Source: CAVSXS01 sp963767715
Lineage (GTDB): Bacteria; Chloroflexota; Ktedonobacteria; Ktedonobacterales; Ktedonobacteraceae
DNA: 64,000 bases
Reading direction: 5' to 3'
NCBI GenBank assembly: GCA_963767715.1
Contig: CAVYFA010000011.1
Span: 199,348 to 263,347, forward strand
Made by a program: the position numbers and the translations under genes. This document shows, one piece after another, positions 25,865-35,448 of the stretch; the first letter of the stretch is position 1; each line of letters opens with the position of its first letter. The notes under the pieces are model-generated. The model had not been told where the DNA came from. It did not search any database and saw only the letters and a program-made list of their open reading frames with translations.

Positions 25865-27457
25865 ATGTCGTTATTAGAAGTGCCTGCACAAGAAGCGCCG
25901 CGGGGACGGAGTAGCTCGCTCGCCGGGCGGCCGTGGTGGCGATTCGCAGTGTTGAGCGGCTTGCTGCTCCTCTCCATCATTAATTATGTCTTTTTGAGCC
26001 GGGTCGCTCCCCCTAATAATCCCTTCAGTGCGCCCGGTAGCGGGATCGACACCCCGTTTTTACAGGTCTGGCTCATCGCTTTTCTGCCTTATTTTATGGC
26101 GTGCGCATATGTGCTGGCTACGCCGCCGTCGAGGGGCCGCTGGCTCAAGGCCGAACTGGGCATTATCCTGCTGGGGGCTGCCGTGATGCGTATCATGCTG
26201 CTGCCCATCCCGCCGGTTCTCTCGCGTGACTCCTGGCGCTACCTCTGGGACGCCATGGTCACGCTGCACGGCTTCAGCCCCTATGTTTTCAGGCCGGTTG
26301 ATCCGGCGCTGCACTCCCTGGTGGACAACGTCCTCTTTCCGAATATGCGCTTCCGCACGGCGCCAACGATCTACCCTCCCGGCGCGCAAGCCGTCTACCT
26401 GCTCAGCTACCTCGTCGCGAAGAGCAACCTGTTCTTCCTCAAAAGCATATTTGTCGTGTTTGATATGATCACGTGCATTGCCTTGATGGTCTTGCTCAAG
26501 CGCAAGGGCATCGATCAGCGATGGGCGCTGCTCTATGCCTGGTGCCCATTGCCCATCGTCGAGTTCGCGGTCAATGGTCATGTCGATGTGATCACCCTGA
26601 CCGTCACGCTGCTCGCCTGGCTTGCCGCCGACAATACCAGCCTGCGCGGAAGGGTACTGACGGGCTTTCTGATCGGCTTCTCCGCGCTCACGAAAATCTA
26701 TCCCATACTCCTGCTGGCCGTTATCGTTCCTGAGCTGCTGCAGGAGGCGCGCGTGGACGGGCGCATCGTCTTTTCTCGCATACGGGGCCGCAGCTACGCG
26801 CTTGTGCTGACCTGCCTGCTGACGGTAGCACTTGGCTACTTACCCTACCTGATCCTGGGGCACGGCCAGGTCCTCGGCTATTTCTCCACCTATGCCAACG
26901 AGCAGGGTCAAAATGCGGGGGTCATCAACCTGGCGATACAATGGTTGGGATCGCAGTTGCACCTCAATCTTCCACGGGTTCTCGTCCTCGAGCATATCAG
27001 CGAAGTTCTCTCGATTTGCGCCGCCTCGCTGGTCGTGTTCGCGCTGCGCATGCGCGAGCGCATCAGCCGCGAGATGGCTTCGCTGATCATATTTGGCGTC
27101 ATCCTTGCTATTTCTTCGCATGTCTTTCCCTGGTATACCCCCATCCTGCTGCTCTGGGTGCCCGCGCTCTTAACGCCGGTCTGGTCTCGCCACGGCAGCG
27201 GAGCTAAGGGAGGCAAGAGTATTTTGAAGGAGTTGAGCGGCAAGGGGCTGGCAATAGTAGCCGCCTGGTATTTCACCTGCGCCTCCCTGCTGAGTTACTT
27301 TCCGGCACCAGGTGCGAGTGGTCCGCTCGCTTCCTGGGAAGCGTACTATCAATTCGTTTATAAACCTCTCGTAGTTGTCCTATGTCTGGCCGCGATTATC
27401 GGAATCTTGAACAGGTTCTGGCTCCGGAAGGGAGTAGCAGATGCGAACAATAGATAA
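25865..27457 (+). CDS. GT87-like membrane mannosyltransferase (GT-C fold)
   Basis: The 530-residue protein has about 11 transmembrane helices. The loop 'SRDSWRYLWDAMVTLHG' after the second helix pair, together with 'TIYPPGAQAVYLLSYL' and 'FAVNGHVDV', is typical of polyprenol-phosphate-dependent mannosyltransferases (GT87 and MptA/B type). It probably adds hexose to a lipid or glycan on the outer face of the membrane. Its last 17 bases overlap the start of the sulfite-oxidase-type gene, so the two are translationally coupled. A copy of the dispersed repeat sits just upstream in what should be its leader or promoter region. Confidence 0.75.
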   Translation: MSLLEVPAQEAPRGRSSSLAGRPWWRFAVLSGLLLLSIINYVFLSRVAPPNNPFSAPGSGIDTPFLQVWLIAFLPYFMACAYVLATPPSRGRWLKAELGIILLGAAVMRIMLLPIPPVLSRDSWRYLWDAMVTLHGFSPYVFRPVDPALHSLVDNVLFPNMRFRTAPTIYPPGAQAVYLLSYLVAKSNLFFLKSIFVVFDMITCIALMVLLKRKGIDQRWALLYAWCPLPIVEFAVNGHVDVITLTVTLLAWLAADNTSLRGRVLTGFLIGFSALTKIYPILLLAVIVPELLQEARVDGRIVFSRIRGRSYALVLTCLLTVALGYLPYLILGHGQVLGYFSTYANEQGQNAGVINLAIQWLGSQLHLNLPRVLVLEHISEVLSICAASLVVFALRMRERISREMASLIIFGVILAISSHVFPWYTPILLLWVPALLTPVWSRHGSGAKGGKSILKELSGKGLAIVAAWYFTCASLLSYFPAPGASGPLASWEAYYQFVYKPLVVVLCLAAIIGILNRFWLRKGVADANNR

Positions 27458-29090
27458 ATCAAAGATTGTTGGCGAGCAGGAGCACGAGAAGCGCCCTACG
27501 CTCCGCCTCATTATACTGGCGGCGCTATCCGCGCTGGTCGCTGGTCTGGTCGCCAGCCTGGTCGCCGTCCTGGTGATGAGCTTCTTACGCCTTGTGGCGG
27601 GCATCCCGACGCCGGTTGAACTCTTTGGCGATCACGTCCTCAAAACTCTGACAGTGGGGCAGTTCATCCAGTTGCTGATTCGTTTTAGCCCGACTCCCAA
27701 AACCACCCCGCTTGGCCTGGCGCTGCTCGCTATGGTCGGCCTGGGAAGCGCGCTAGGCCTGTTCTACGCGCTCATCACGCGCGCGGAGCTTCCGGCAGCC
27801 AGCGCTCGCCCGGGGCGTAAAGAATGGCTCGTGGCAGCCGGACTGGCGCTGGCGATGACGCTGGTGGGGGGCATCCTTTTCTGGGGTGAGATCGCGCAGA
27901 ACCTTTACGGTTTGCCCCTGGAATGGGCTATGCTGGTCACGCTGCTGGGCCTGCTGCTCGACTTCGGCTGCTACGCGCTGGTGCTGTGCCTGGCCTATCG
28001 CGTGCTCTTGCCCAGGCAGCCGGCCAGCGCGAGCAATGCAAGCGATGCGGGCGCTGCGGCGCAGCAGGCGCGGAATAACCGGCGGCAATTGCTGGCGCGC
28101 GCCGGTGTCGCCGTGCTGGGTGTTGGCGCGGCGGGAGGCTCGGTAGGGTTGATCAAGGGCTTCTTCAATAATTACGCGTCCTACGATGGCATGGAGACTT
28201 TTCCTACAAAGAATGGCTTCATTGCGCCAATCACGCCCAATAGCGAACACTACGTCGTCACCCAGAACATCGTCGATCCCTCCGTCAATGCCGGCCTCTG
28301 GCGGCTGGAGGTGACGGGCCTGGTTGCAAATCCCGGCACGTATACACTGGACGAGCTGCAAGCCCTGCCCTCGACGACGCGCGCCGTCACTCTGGAGTGT
28401 ATCGCGAACGGCATCGGCGGCCATCTCATCAGTACCGCCGTCTGGCAGGGCATCACTGTGCGCGCGCTGCTGGAGAAGCATGGCGGAGCCTTGCCGAACG
28501 CGACCCACGTGGCCTTCTATGGCGTCGATGGCTACACGCTCAGCCAGCCGCTCGACGTAGTGCTGTCGGCCGATGCCCTGCTGGCGTGGCGTATGAACGG
28601 CGTGGAGCTGCCCATGCGTCACGGCTACCCCCTGCGCGCGCTCATTCCCGGCCGCTACGGTGAGGAAAACGCCAAGTGGCTTACGCGCATCGAACTGACC
28701 GATCACTTCGTCGGCGGGCTCTATGCCGACCAGGGCTGGTATAACGGGCCGCTGCATACTATCACGCGCATTGACCGGCCATTCGGGCACATCCCGCTCA
28801 CGCCCACCGTCGAAATCGGCGGCCTTGCTTTCGCCGGCAACCGGGGCATCCAGAAGGTGGAGGTCAGCGTGGACGGCGGGTTCACCTGGAACAGCGCGCA
28901 GTTGCAGCCGGCGCTCTCGCAGGACTCCTGGGTGTTCTGGACCTGGCAGTGGCATCCCCTGCTGCCCGGCAAGTACACGCTGGCGGCGCGTGCTACCGAT
29001 GGCACCGGCGCGCTCCAGACCGACCAGAAGCAGGGGACCGTCCCCAATGGCGCAACGGGGTATCAGGTATTCGAGGTAAGAGTAGGGTAG
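27441..29090 (+). CDS. Membrane-anchored sulfite-oxidase-family molybdoenzyme
   Basis: The 549-residue protein has a membrane part with about four helices (to about residue 190). A further hydrophobic segment near 'LLARAGVAVLGVGAAGGSVG' could be a Tat-like or anchor helix. A molybdopterin-binding sulfite-oxidase domain follows, with the Mo-ligand cysteine C320 in 'VTLECIANGIGG' and 'MRHGYPLRALIPGRYG'. A C-terminal Mo-co dimerisation (Ig-like) domain completes it ('VEVSVDGGFTWNSAQL'). Substrates of this family include sulfite, nitrate and sulfoxides (YedY-like), and the present one is not known. It overlaps the upstream GT-C gene by 17 bases. No cytochrome or heme motif is seen. Confidence 0.85.
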   Translation: MRTIDKSKIVGEQEHEKRPTLRLIILAALSALVAGLVASLVAVLVMSFLRLVAGIPTPVELFGDHVLKTLTVGQFIQLLIRFSPTPKTTPLGLALLAMVGLGSALGLFYALITRAELPAASARPGRKEWLVAAGLALAMTLVGGILFWGEIAQNLYGLPLEWAMLVTLLGLLLDFGCYALVLCLAYRVLLPRQPASASNASDAGAAAQQARNNRRQLLARAGVAVLGVGAAGGSVGLIKGFFNNYASYDGMETFPTKNGFIAPITPNSEHYVVTQNIVDPSVNAGLWRLEVTGLVANPGTYTLDELQALPSTTRAVTLECIANGIGGHLISTAVWQGITVRALLEKHGGALPNATHVAFYGVDGYTLSQPLDVVLSADALLAWRMNGVELPMRHGYPLRALIPGRYGEENAKWLTRIELTDHFVGGLYADQGWYNGPLHTITRIDRPFGHIPLTPTVEIGGLAFAGNRGIQKVEVSVDGGFTWNSAQLQPALSQDSWVFWTWQWHPLLPGKYTLAARATDGTGALQTDQKQGTVPNGATGYQVFEVRVG

Positions 29091-29210
29091 CTCTCTTCCC
29101 TGTTTGGGCACGCAACACACGGGAAGATATGGGAACTACTTTGCTTATGGCTATGGGGTGAGAGCCGCGGGCTGGTGTGGGGAAGCCGGAGAGGACGAGA
29201 AGGGTGGCAT

Positions 29211-29253
29211 GGGGAAGCGAGAAGGGCGGCGCAAGCGCCCTTCTCGCTTCCCC
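29211..29253 (+). terminator. Strong hairpin after the molybdoenzyme gene
   Basis: Arms 29211-29228 and 29236-29253 form a perfect 18-bp stem (ggggaagcgagaagggcg and its complement) with a 7-base loop. It is followed by 'acttttg', not a long T run. It probably terminates transcription or stabilises the 3' end of the 27441-29090 message. It lies 34 bases before the IS630 element. Confidence 0.65.
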
Positions 29254-29287
29254 ACTTTTGAATTGGTTGATCTCAGTTATTGGCCTA

Positions 29288-30585
29288 GTACATTGAGGCT
29301 GAGAAACATCCATGATAGAATAGGAGGAAAAAGCAAAGGGGAAGAAAGCAACCATGCCGAAGCGAGCCACCGCAGTCCTCCTGAGCGAGAAAGAGCAGGA
29401 AGGATTGCTTCAGATCACCAAGCGCCATCGCAGTGAGCAGCAAGTGGTGCTGCGAGCCCGTATCGTCTTAGCGGCGGCCCATGGGAAATTCCAATGTACA
29501 GATTGCCCGCGAATTGCACATCAACGTGGATACCGTGCGTCTGTGGCGGGATCGCTGGGTGGGACTGCAAGGGATCGACCTGGAGACCTTGAGCCTGCTC
29601 GAACGGCTGCAAGATGCACCGCGTCCGGGGGTCAAACCGAAGTTTAGCAGCGAGCAACGCTGTCAGATGGCGGCACTGGCGTGTGAGGCTCCCGCTCAGG
29701 CGGGACGGCCCATCAGCCAATGGACGGGGCGGGAGATTGCTGACGAACTGAAAGCGCGAGGCATCGTGGAGCAGATTTCGCCTCGGCATGCCGCACGACT
29801 GCTCAAAAAGGGGGCCTCCAACCGCACCGCTTCCGCTACTGGTTAACTGAGGTTCCAGATGCGCGCCGAGACGAAAAGATCGTGCAGGGCTGTGAGGTGT
29901 ATGCCCAGGCGAAAGAGCGAGCCAAGGACGGCGAGCGCAGCATCAGCATGGACGAACTGACCGGCGTGCAAGCTATCGAACGCAAGCATCCCGACCTGCC
30001 AATGCAGCCCGGGCATGTGCTGCGGCGGGAATTCGAGTACATCCGGCATGGCACGCTGTCCTGGTTCATCAATTTCGATGTCGTCACCGGCTACGTCATC
30101 GAGCCGTCTTGGGGACCCACGCGCACCGAAGAGGATGCTCTCGCGCATCTTGAGCACCTGATCGCCAGTGATCGGCAAGCGAGCAAGTGGCACATCGTGC
30201 TGGATAATCTGAACATTCATCAATCCGAGTCCCTGGTGCGCTGGGTGGCTAAACGGCGAAGGCATCCCGCCAGAAACGCTGGGTATCAAGGGCAAAAGCG
30301 GCATCCTGCAGTCGATGGAAAGCCGGGCGGCCTTTCTGCATGACCCAAGCCACCAGGTGGTGTTCTACTACACGCCCAAGCATGCCTCTTGGATGAATCA
30401 GGTGGAGATCTGGCTGAGTATTCTCGTTCGCAAGTTGCTCAAGCGCGGCAATTTCTGCTCGCTGGACGACTTGCGCGACCAAATCCTGGCGTTCATCGCC
30501 TATTACAATCGCACGATGGCTAAACCCATCAAGTGGACCTACACGGGGCTGACTTAATCATGGAGCCTTTTCTGCCTCAGTGTAC
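29288..30585 (+). mobile_element. IS630-family insertion sequence, degenerate
   Basis: The ends form imperfect terminal inverted repeats of about 30 bp: left 'gtacattgaggctgagaaac', right (reverse complement) 'gtacactgaggcagaaaagg'. They are flanked by TA on both sides within a ctaG context (29286-29287 and 30586-30587), as expected for IS630 insertion at TA. Size is about 1.3 kb. The transposase inside is interrupted three times, so the element cannot move unless the breaks are sequencing errors. Confidence 0.85.
29354..30557 (+). pseudogene. IS630 transposase with three frame breaks
   Basis: The reading frame starts 'MPKRATAVLLSEKEQEGL'. It breaks near 29484 (extra A in 'gggaaattcc'), near 29812 (one G short in the G run) and near 30262 (extra G in 'aaacggcgaagg'). 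Concatenated, it gives a helix-turn-helix part ('NVQIARELHINVDTVRLW') and a DDE domain. The catalytic residues lie in 'SISMDELTG', 'IVLDNLNIH' and 'PKHASWMNQVEIWLS', so the catalytic core is preserved at the residue level. Each break changes a homopolymer length by one, which is compatible with either slippage decay or base-calling error. Confidence 0.8.
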
Positions 30586-30611
30586 TAGTTGGGCGTGAAT
30601 GGCAAGCAAAC

Positions 30612-30653
30612 GGGCCGATAAATCGGCGGTGTGCACGATAAATCGGCACCTAC
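30612..30653 (+). repeat. Dispersed 'ccgataaatcgg' intergenic repeat, copy 3
   Basis: It reads gggccgataaatcggcggtg, then tgcacgataaatcggcacctac. It begins about 25 bases after the right end of the IS630 element and shares a further downstream 'tagcgaatgc' with copy 5. Confidence 0.75.
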
Positions 30654-30698
30654 CGGGTCCAGGGATTTAGCGAATGCACCACTAACTGAGTGGAGGTG

Positions 30699-31937
30699 TT
30701 AGCCCTGCGTATTATGAAGGGTGAGCGTGCGCTCGCCGGGGTTTCCTTTGACCAGGCTATCGAATCCGCCCACCGACCACAGAGAGGTTGGGCCACTGAC
30801 CGTCACACCGAACAGGACATCGAAAGCCGTGCCTGTAGGAGGGTTGTTAGGGCTGGGGACGATACTCCACTGCGTGCCGTTCCAGTGTTCGATGAGGGTG
30901 TGCAGGTTCAGGCCGTTGGGCGTGTTTGCCTGACCGACTGCCCAGACATCTCTCGTACTGATGGCGGCCACACCAAAAAGCCGGTTCGTGAATGGGCTAG
31001 GGTTAGGTACGGCAACCATGCTCCATGTCTTGCCGTTCCAGTGGATGGCGAGCGGCTGCAGGAATGAGCCTACGGTGGCAGAAGCAAAGCTCCCTACTAT
31101 CCAGGCATCATTGGCGGCAGGGGCCGCGACCCCTGAAATGATTTGTTGCGAAGAGGAGAAGTCAGCGCTGGGCGTGATGCTCCACTGCGTGCCGTTGAAA
31201 TGCAGGGCGATGTTCGTCGTCGTGCCGGCATCGGAGCCGACCGCCCAGATATCGGTCGCGCTGCGCGCGGTAATGGCTTCCACAATCATGCCGATGTTGG
31301 GGATATTGGGAAAAAGCGACCAGGCAGTGCCGTTCCAGTGCAAAATGATGGGTTGCAGTGCGGACTGCGCGTTGTTCTCGAACCAGCCGACGGCCCAGGC
31401 ATTGGTGGCGGAAAGGGTGGCCACTCCCGTCAGGTTATCTCCTTCAATGCTGGGGTTGGGACTGGAAACGACCGACCAGGCGGTGCCGTTCCAGTGTTCG
31501 ATCAAGGTGCGATTGCCGTTGACGTTGTTGCTCGTCTGGACGTTGCCGACGGCCCAGACATCGTTCGTGGAAGCGGCAGAGACTCCCAGCAGGCTGCTTC
31601 CCATGCTACCAACGTCGGGGCTGTGAACCAGCGACCAGGCGGTGCCGTTCCAGTGCTCGGTCAGCGTGTGATTGATGGCGCCGCCGTTGCTGCTATTAAA
31701 ATTGCCGACGGCCCAGACATCGCTGTCCGAAAGGGCCGCCACGCCTTCGAGGGTATTGTTGGAGACGGAAGTTGTGCTGGCGTTGGGGCTTGGGACGATT
31801 TGCCAGCTAGAAGTGGTCGCGGCTAATGCCAGGATGGGCTGAGCAAGGAACAGGAGGGCGATGATGAATGTCGTGGCGACAAAAAAGGTGACGCGCGTTG
31901 TGCGCACCATGCCCGGTGTGTGCAGTATATCAAGCAT
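30699..31937 (-). CDS. Secreted seven-bladed beta-propeller protein with DVWAVG repeats
   Basis: The 412-residue protein has a signal peptide or anchor ('VTFFVATTFIIALLFLAQPI') and seven repeats of about 50 residues. Each carries a version of 'LxGVAAxSxxDVWAVG' and ends in 'HWNGTxWSxVxSPN', which points to a single seven-bladed propeller covering the whole mature protein. This repeat is common in secreted proteins of soil bacteria, and its ligand is unknown. The ATG at 31937 is chosen because AGGAG lies 9 bases upstream; earlier in-frame starts add a non-signal-like extension. It is convergent with the IS630 element and transcribed away from hsdR. Confidence 0.75.
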   Translation of the reverse strand: MLDILHTPGMVRTTRVTFFVATTFIIALLFLAQPILALAATTSSWQIVPSPNASTTSVSNNTLEGVAALSDSDVWAVGNFNSSNGGAINHTLTEHWNGTAWSLVHSPDVGSMGSSLLGVSAASTNDVWAVGNVQTSNNVNGNRTLIEHWNGTAWSVVSSPNPSIEGDNLTGVATLSATNAWAVGWFENNAQSALQPIILHWNGTAWSLFPNIPNIGMIVEAITARSATDIWAVGSDAGTTTNIALHFNGTQWSITPSADFSSSQQIISGVAAPAANDAWIVGSFASATVGSFLQPLAIHWNGKTWSMVAVPNPSPFTNRLFGVAAISTRDVWAVGQANTPNGLNLHTLIEHWNGTQWSIVPSPNNPPTGTAFDVLFGVTVSGPTSLWSVGGFDSLVKGNPGERTLTLHNTQG

Positions 31938-32107
31938 GTAGTTGTTCTCCTTTATGCTACTCTCAGGTATGTGGCAGAGCGAGCAGACAGGTGATGATAT
32001 GGACGCCTGCCACTGTAAAAAGATACGGAGGAGGTTACTGATTATTGCCGTCTGGTTTGCTCTCGTCAGCAAAGGAAAAGGTTTCGACTGTCACTTCAAG
32101 GTTCCCA

Positions 32108-32138
32108 GGGCCGATAAATCGGCAGGGCGCGATCCTAC
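32108..32138 (+). repeat. Dispersed 'ccgataaatcgg' intergenic repeat, copy 4 (shortened)
   Basis: The left half is kept (gggccgataaatcggc) but the right half is reduced to 'gcgatcctac'. The following 'agatggccggatgaatttgt' is matched at 61294-61313 after another repeat copy. The rest of the 31938-32377 gap, between the propeller gene and hsdR, shows no gene. Confidence 0.6.
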
Positions 32139-32377
32139 AGATGGCCGGATGAATTTGTCAACATGCATAATGTCAGGTCTAGGGCTTGAGAGTTGTATCT
32201 CTTCAGGGCTTCTGCTATACTCGCCATACATCGGGGGAAAGCATTCATTATGACCGAATTGTGAGAAGAGGTCAGCATGACCGTTTTCTGTTTTCTCACG
32301 AAGAATAAAGACGAGGGGAAATCGCTTACTTTGTCTAACCTTCATTGTGCCTGTGTTGAGTGGAGGAGCTAGAGGGC

Positions 32378-34747
32378 ATGGATGAGGCTGAAACCTGTAG
32401 AGAATATGTGCGTCCCAGGCTCGAGGAAGCGGGCTGGGACGATGAGATTCACCCGATAATTGAGCAAAAGACGTTCACCGATGGGCGCATTGTGCCATTG
32501 AAGCGCAATAAGGTGAAGCGATTGCCTCCGAAGCGTGCCGATTATCTCCTGAACTATACGCGCGATTTCCCGCTGGCAGTGGTCGAGGCCAAAGCCGCAT
32601 ACAAGCTCCCCGCGGATGGGTTGCAGCAGGCGAAGAACTATGCTGAAATGCTCGGCCTCAAATTTGCTTATGCCACTAATGGGCAGGGTATCGTCGAATA
32701 CGATTACTTCACGGGTCTGGAACGCGAACTCGATGCATTTCCTACGCCGGGCGAACTGTGGTATCGGCTGCGGGCCGCCCAGGGGCTTGACGATGCGGTA
32801 GCTGATAAACTCCTCACTCCATCCCATATGGGAAATAAAAAGCCGCGCTACTACCAGCAAATTGCCATCGATGAAGCGCTCAAGGCTATGCTGAAAGGGC
32901 AGAAGCGCATCTTGCTGACCATGGCGACAGGTACCGGAAAGACGATGGTAGCGTTTCAGATCTGCTGGAAGCTATGGAACGCGCGCTGGAACATTCCGGG
33001 GCAGTACCGCCGCCCGCACATTCTTTACCTCTCTGATCGCAACATCCTGGTTGACGATCCCATGTTCAAGGAGTTTGCCGCCTTCGAGAGGGATGCGGTC
33101 TATAAAATCGAGAATGGGCAGGTATTAGATAGCCGCGAGATCTACTTTGCCATCTACCAGGCCATGGCCAGGGATACAAAGCGTCCCGGCCTTTACCGGG
33201 AGCTCAGAAAAGACTTCTTTGACCTGGTGATTGTGGATGAGTGTCATCGCGGCAGCGCCAGCGATGAAAGCAACTGGCGCGAAATCCTGGAATACTTTGA
33301 ACCGGCTTATCAACTCGGCATGACCGCTACACCGAAGCGCGATGATAATGTTGACACCTATCGCTACTTTGGCGATCCCATCTATACCTATAGTCTGAAC
33401 CAGGGTATCGATGATGGCTTCCTGGCTCCTTACCGCGTGTATCGCATAATGACCAACGTCGACGAGGCCGGCTGGCGTCCTGGCCCTGGAGAGCTTGATC
33501 GCTACGGGCGCGTTATTCCGGATCAGGATTACACGACGACTGAGTTCGAACGCAAACTGGTGCTGCGCGAGCGGACACGAGCAATTGCCAGCCACCTGAC
33601 CGAATTCCTGAAGAAAAATGGCCGCCGTGACAAAACGATTGTGTTCTGTGTTGGCCAGGAACACGCCGACGAGATGCGGCGCGAGTTAGCCAATCTGAAC
33701 AGCGATCTCATGCAAGCCTACCCCGATTATGTTTGCCGCGTCACGTCTGCCGAAGGCGACATCGGGCGCGGGCACCTGAGCCATTTCCAGGATGTGGAGA
33801 CAGCTTCGCCTATCATCCTCACCACCTCACAGTTGCTGACAACAGGAGTAGACGTACCCACCTGTAAGAATGTGGTGGTGGTGCGTGTCATCAACTCCAT
33901 GACCGAATTTAAGCAGATTATCGGGCGGGGCACGCGCGTCCGTGACGACTACGGCAAATACTACTTCAACATCCTCGACTACACCGGCAGCGCCACCAGG
34001 TTGTTTGCCGATCCCGTCTTCGATGGCGACCCGGCGCGTACAATCGAGGAGACGATCAACGCGGATGGACGGCCCCTGGAAAGCGCCGTCACGCAGCAAG
34101 ACGAATATACAGCGGAAGACGAAAGCGAAGTAGTTGAACCCGGTGATGAAGAGGATAACGGAGCCGTAAAAGAGCGCAAAAAATATTACTTCGACGGTGG
34201 GAAAGTAGAGATCGTAGCCGATGCGGTCTATGAACTCGATGCGGATGGCGGACGCCTGCGCATGGTCAAATTGACCGATTACACCGCCGAGCGCGTGCGC
34301 AGCCTCTATCCCAACGCGGCAGCGCTGCGCGTACGCTGGGCTAATCCAGAGCATCGCCGGGAAATCATCGACTTCCTGGAAGACAAAGGGATCACCTTTT
34401 CAGACCTGGCCGCCGCCATCAAGCAGCCCGATGCCGATCCGTTCGATTTACTTTGCTATATCGTGTTCAGCACGCCGCTGCGCACCCGTAGGGAGCGAGC
34501 CAGTAGCATACACCGGCAGTTGCAAGAAGCGTTCAAAGACTATCGAGCAGAAGCACGCGCTATCCTGAATGAACTGCTGGAGATGTATACCGATTATGGT
34601 GTAGCGCAGTTCACCATTCCCGATGTCTTCGAGGTTGCCTCGTTCTCACAGTATGGCAATATTATTGAGATCAGCCGCCTCTTCGGGGGTACAGACGGGC
34701 TGCGGAATGCTGTGCAGCAGTTGCAGGAGATGCTGTACGCGGCGTAG
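32378..34747 (+). CDS. hsdR: Type I restriction enzyme, HsdR subunit
   Basis: The 789-residue protein has an N-terminal PD-(D/E)xK nuclease (D55 in 'RADYLL', E70 and K72 in 'VVEAKA') and a two-lobe SF2 helicase motor with Walker A 'ATGTGKT' (from 183) and DECH (287-290). A motif VI-like 'QIIGRGTRV' and the C-terminal EcoEI-type HsdR domain follow. As the motor and nuclease of a type I system it translocates DNA and cleaves unmodified DNA, but only in complex with HsdM and HsdS. The ATG at 32378 follows GGAGGAG by 9 bases; an in-frame GTG at 32360 is less likely. The frame is intact, while the partner genes downstream are damaged. Confidence 0.9.
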   Translation: MDEAETCREYVRPRLEEAGWDDEIHPIIEQKTFTDGRIVPLKRNKVKRLPPKRADYLLNYTRDFPLAVVEAKAAYKLPADGLQQAKNYAEMLGLKFAYATNGQGIVEYDYFTGLERELDAFPTPGELWYRLRAAQGLDDAVADKLLTPSHMGNKKPRYYQQIAIDEALKAMLKGQKRILLTMATGTGKTMVAFQICWKLWNARWNIPGQYRRPHILYLSDRNILVDDPMFKEFAAFERDAVYKIENGQVLDSREIYFAIYQAMARDTKRPGLYRELRKDFFDLVIVDECHRGSASDESNWREILEYFEPAYQLGMTATPKRDDNVDTYRYFGDPIYTYSLNQGIDDGFLAPYRVYRIMTNVDEAGWRPGPGELDRYGRVIPDQDYTTTEFERKLVLRERTRAIASHLTEFLKKNGRRDKTIVFCVGQEHADEMRRELANLNSDLMQAYPDYVCRVTSAEGDIGRGHLSHFQDVETASPIILTTSQLLTTGVDVPTCKNVVVVRVINSMTEFKQIIGRGTRVRDDYGKYYFNILDYTGSATRLFADPVFDGDPARTIEETINADGRPLESAVTQQDEYTAEDESEVVEPGDEEDNGAVKERKKYYFDGGKVEIVADAVYELDADGGRLRMVKLTDYTAERVRSLYPNAAALRVRWANPEHRREIIDFLEDKGITFSDLAAAIKQPDADPFDLLCYIVFSTPLRTRRERASSIHRQLQEAFKDYRAEARAILNELLEMYTDYGVAQFTIPDVFEVASFSQYGNIIEISRLFGGTDGLRNAVQQLQEMLYAA

Positions 34748-34756
34748 GACGCCCCA

Positions 34757-34804
34757 GCCATCCCCCGGATGCCCACGAGGGGCATCCCTACATGTGGGAT
34801 GGCT
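34757..34804. repeat. Nested inverted repeat after hsdR
   Basis: The outer arms agccatccc/gggatggct (34757-34765 and 34796-34804) enclose the inner arms ggatgcc/ggcatcc (34768-34774 and 34781-34787). There is no T run. It starts 10 bases after the hsdR stop and may act as a 3' end structure. The remaining gap to 35016 holds nothing else I recognise. Confidence 0.5.
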
Positions 34805-35016
34805 CCACCCTCCTCCCTTATGTGTCGTTATTCCCACATGGTAAATGACTTACGAAGTGAGCAGATCTGGCCCTCAATCGTGAGCATTGGTGTGAACAGG
34901 GCAAGGAAAAGCACTCTGCACCTGGCCGGGTTGCCAACTCCATGAGCCAGGTTATCTTTCAAACCACAAGTAAAGATGGCAATGATATAATGCTGTAGCA
35001 ACCATAAGAGAAAGAG

Positions 35017-35448
35017 ATGCATATGCAAGACCAGTCTGCTGCTCAGCAAATAGATGCCATACTCAAAAAGTATGATGATTGGCGGGGTGAGATGTTGTCA
35101 CGGCTGCGCGCTGTGATCATGCAAGCTGACCCTGCCTTAGTTGAAGAAGTGAAGTGGAAAAAGCCCTCAAGGCCCGAGGGAGTCCCCGTGTGGTCTCATG
35201 AGGGAATCCTCTGCGTTTGCGATACCCTCAAGAGCGCCGTAAGGTTGACCTTCCCCAGGGGTACTCAGATGAAAGATCCGCACAGACTCTTTAACACGCG
35301 CCTGGATAGCAAGACGGTTCGGGCTATCGACTTTCACGAAGGTGATACCATCAATGAAGCCGCGTTAAAGGCGCTCATTCTGGAAGCTGTGGGGCTGAAC
35401 CAGTCAAAAGCACCGTGGCCCTCTTTCCAGAAAAGCCCTCAGTTATGA
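35017..35448 (+). CDS. DUF1801-family protein
   Basis: The 143-residue soluble protein matches the DUF1801 (YdhG-like) pattern: an N-terminal helix pair 'QIDAILKKYDDWRGEMLSRL', then 'VEEVKWKKPSRPEGVPVW', then 'LCVCDTLKSAVRLTFPRG'. The fold is related to small CyaY/YjbR-like domains; no activity is established. A second in-frame ATG at 35023 is possible, both preceded by an AGAGAAAGAG stretch. It sits between hsdR and hsdM, where an accessory gene is not unusual in type I loci, but I see no functional link. Confidence 0.75.
   Translation: MHMQDQSAAQQIDAILKKYDDWRGEMLSRLRAVIMQADPALVEEVKWKKPSRPEGVPVWSHEGILCVCDTLKSAVRLTFPRGTQMKDPHRLFNTRLDSKTVRAIDFHEGDTINEAALKALILEAVGLNQSKAPWPSFQKSPQL

Noticed and set aside
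27753..29120. A 455-codon open frame on the minus strand opposite the molybdoenzyme
   Set aside because: The plus strand encodes a clear sulfite-oxidase-family protein; the antisense translation has no domain and shadow-like composition.
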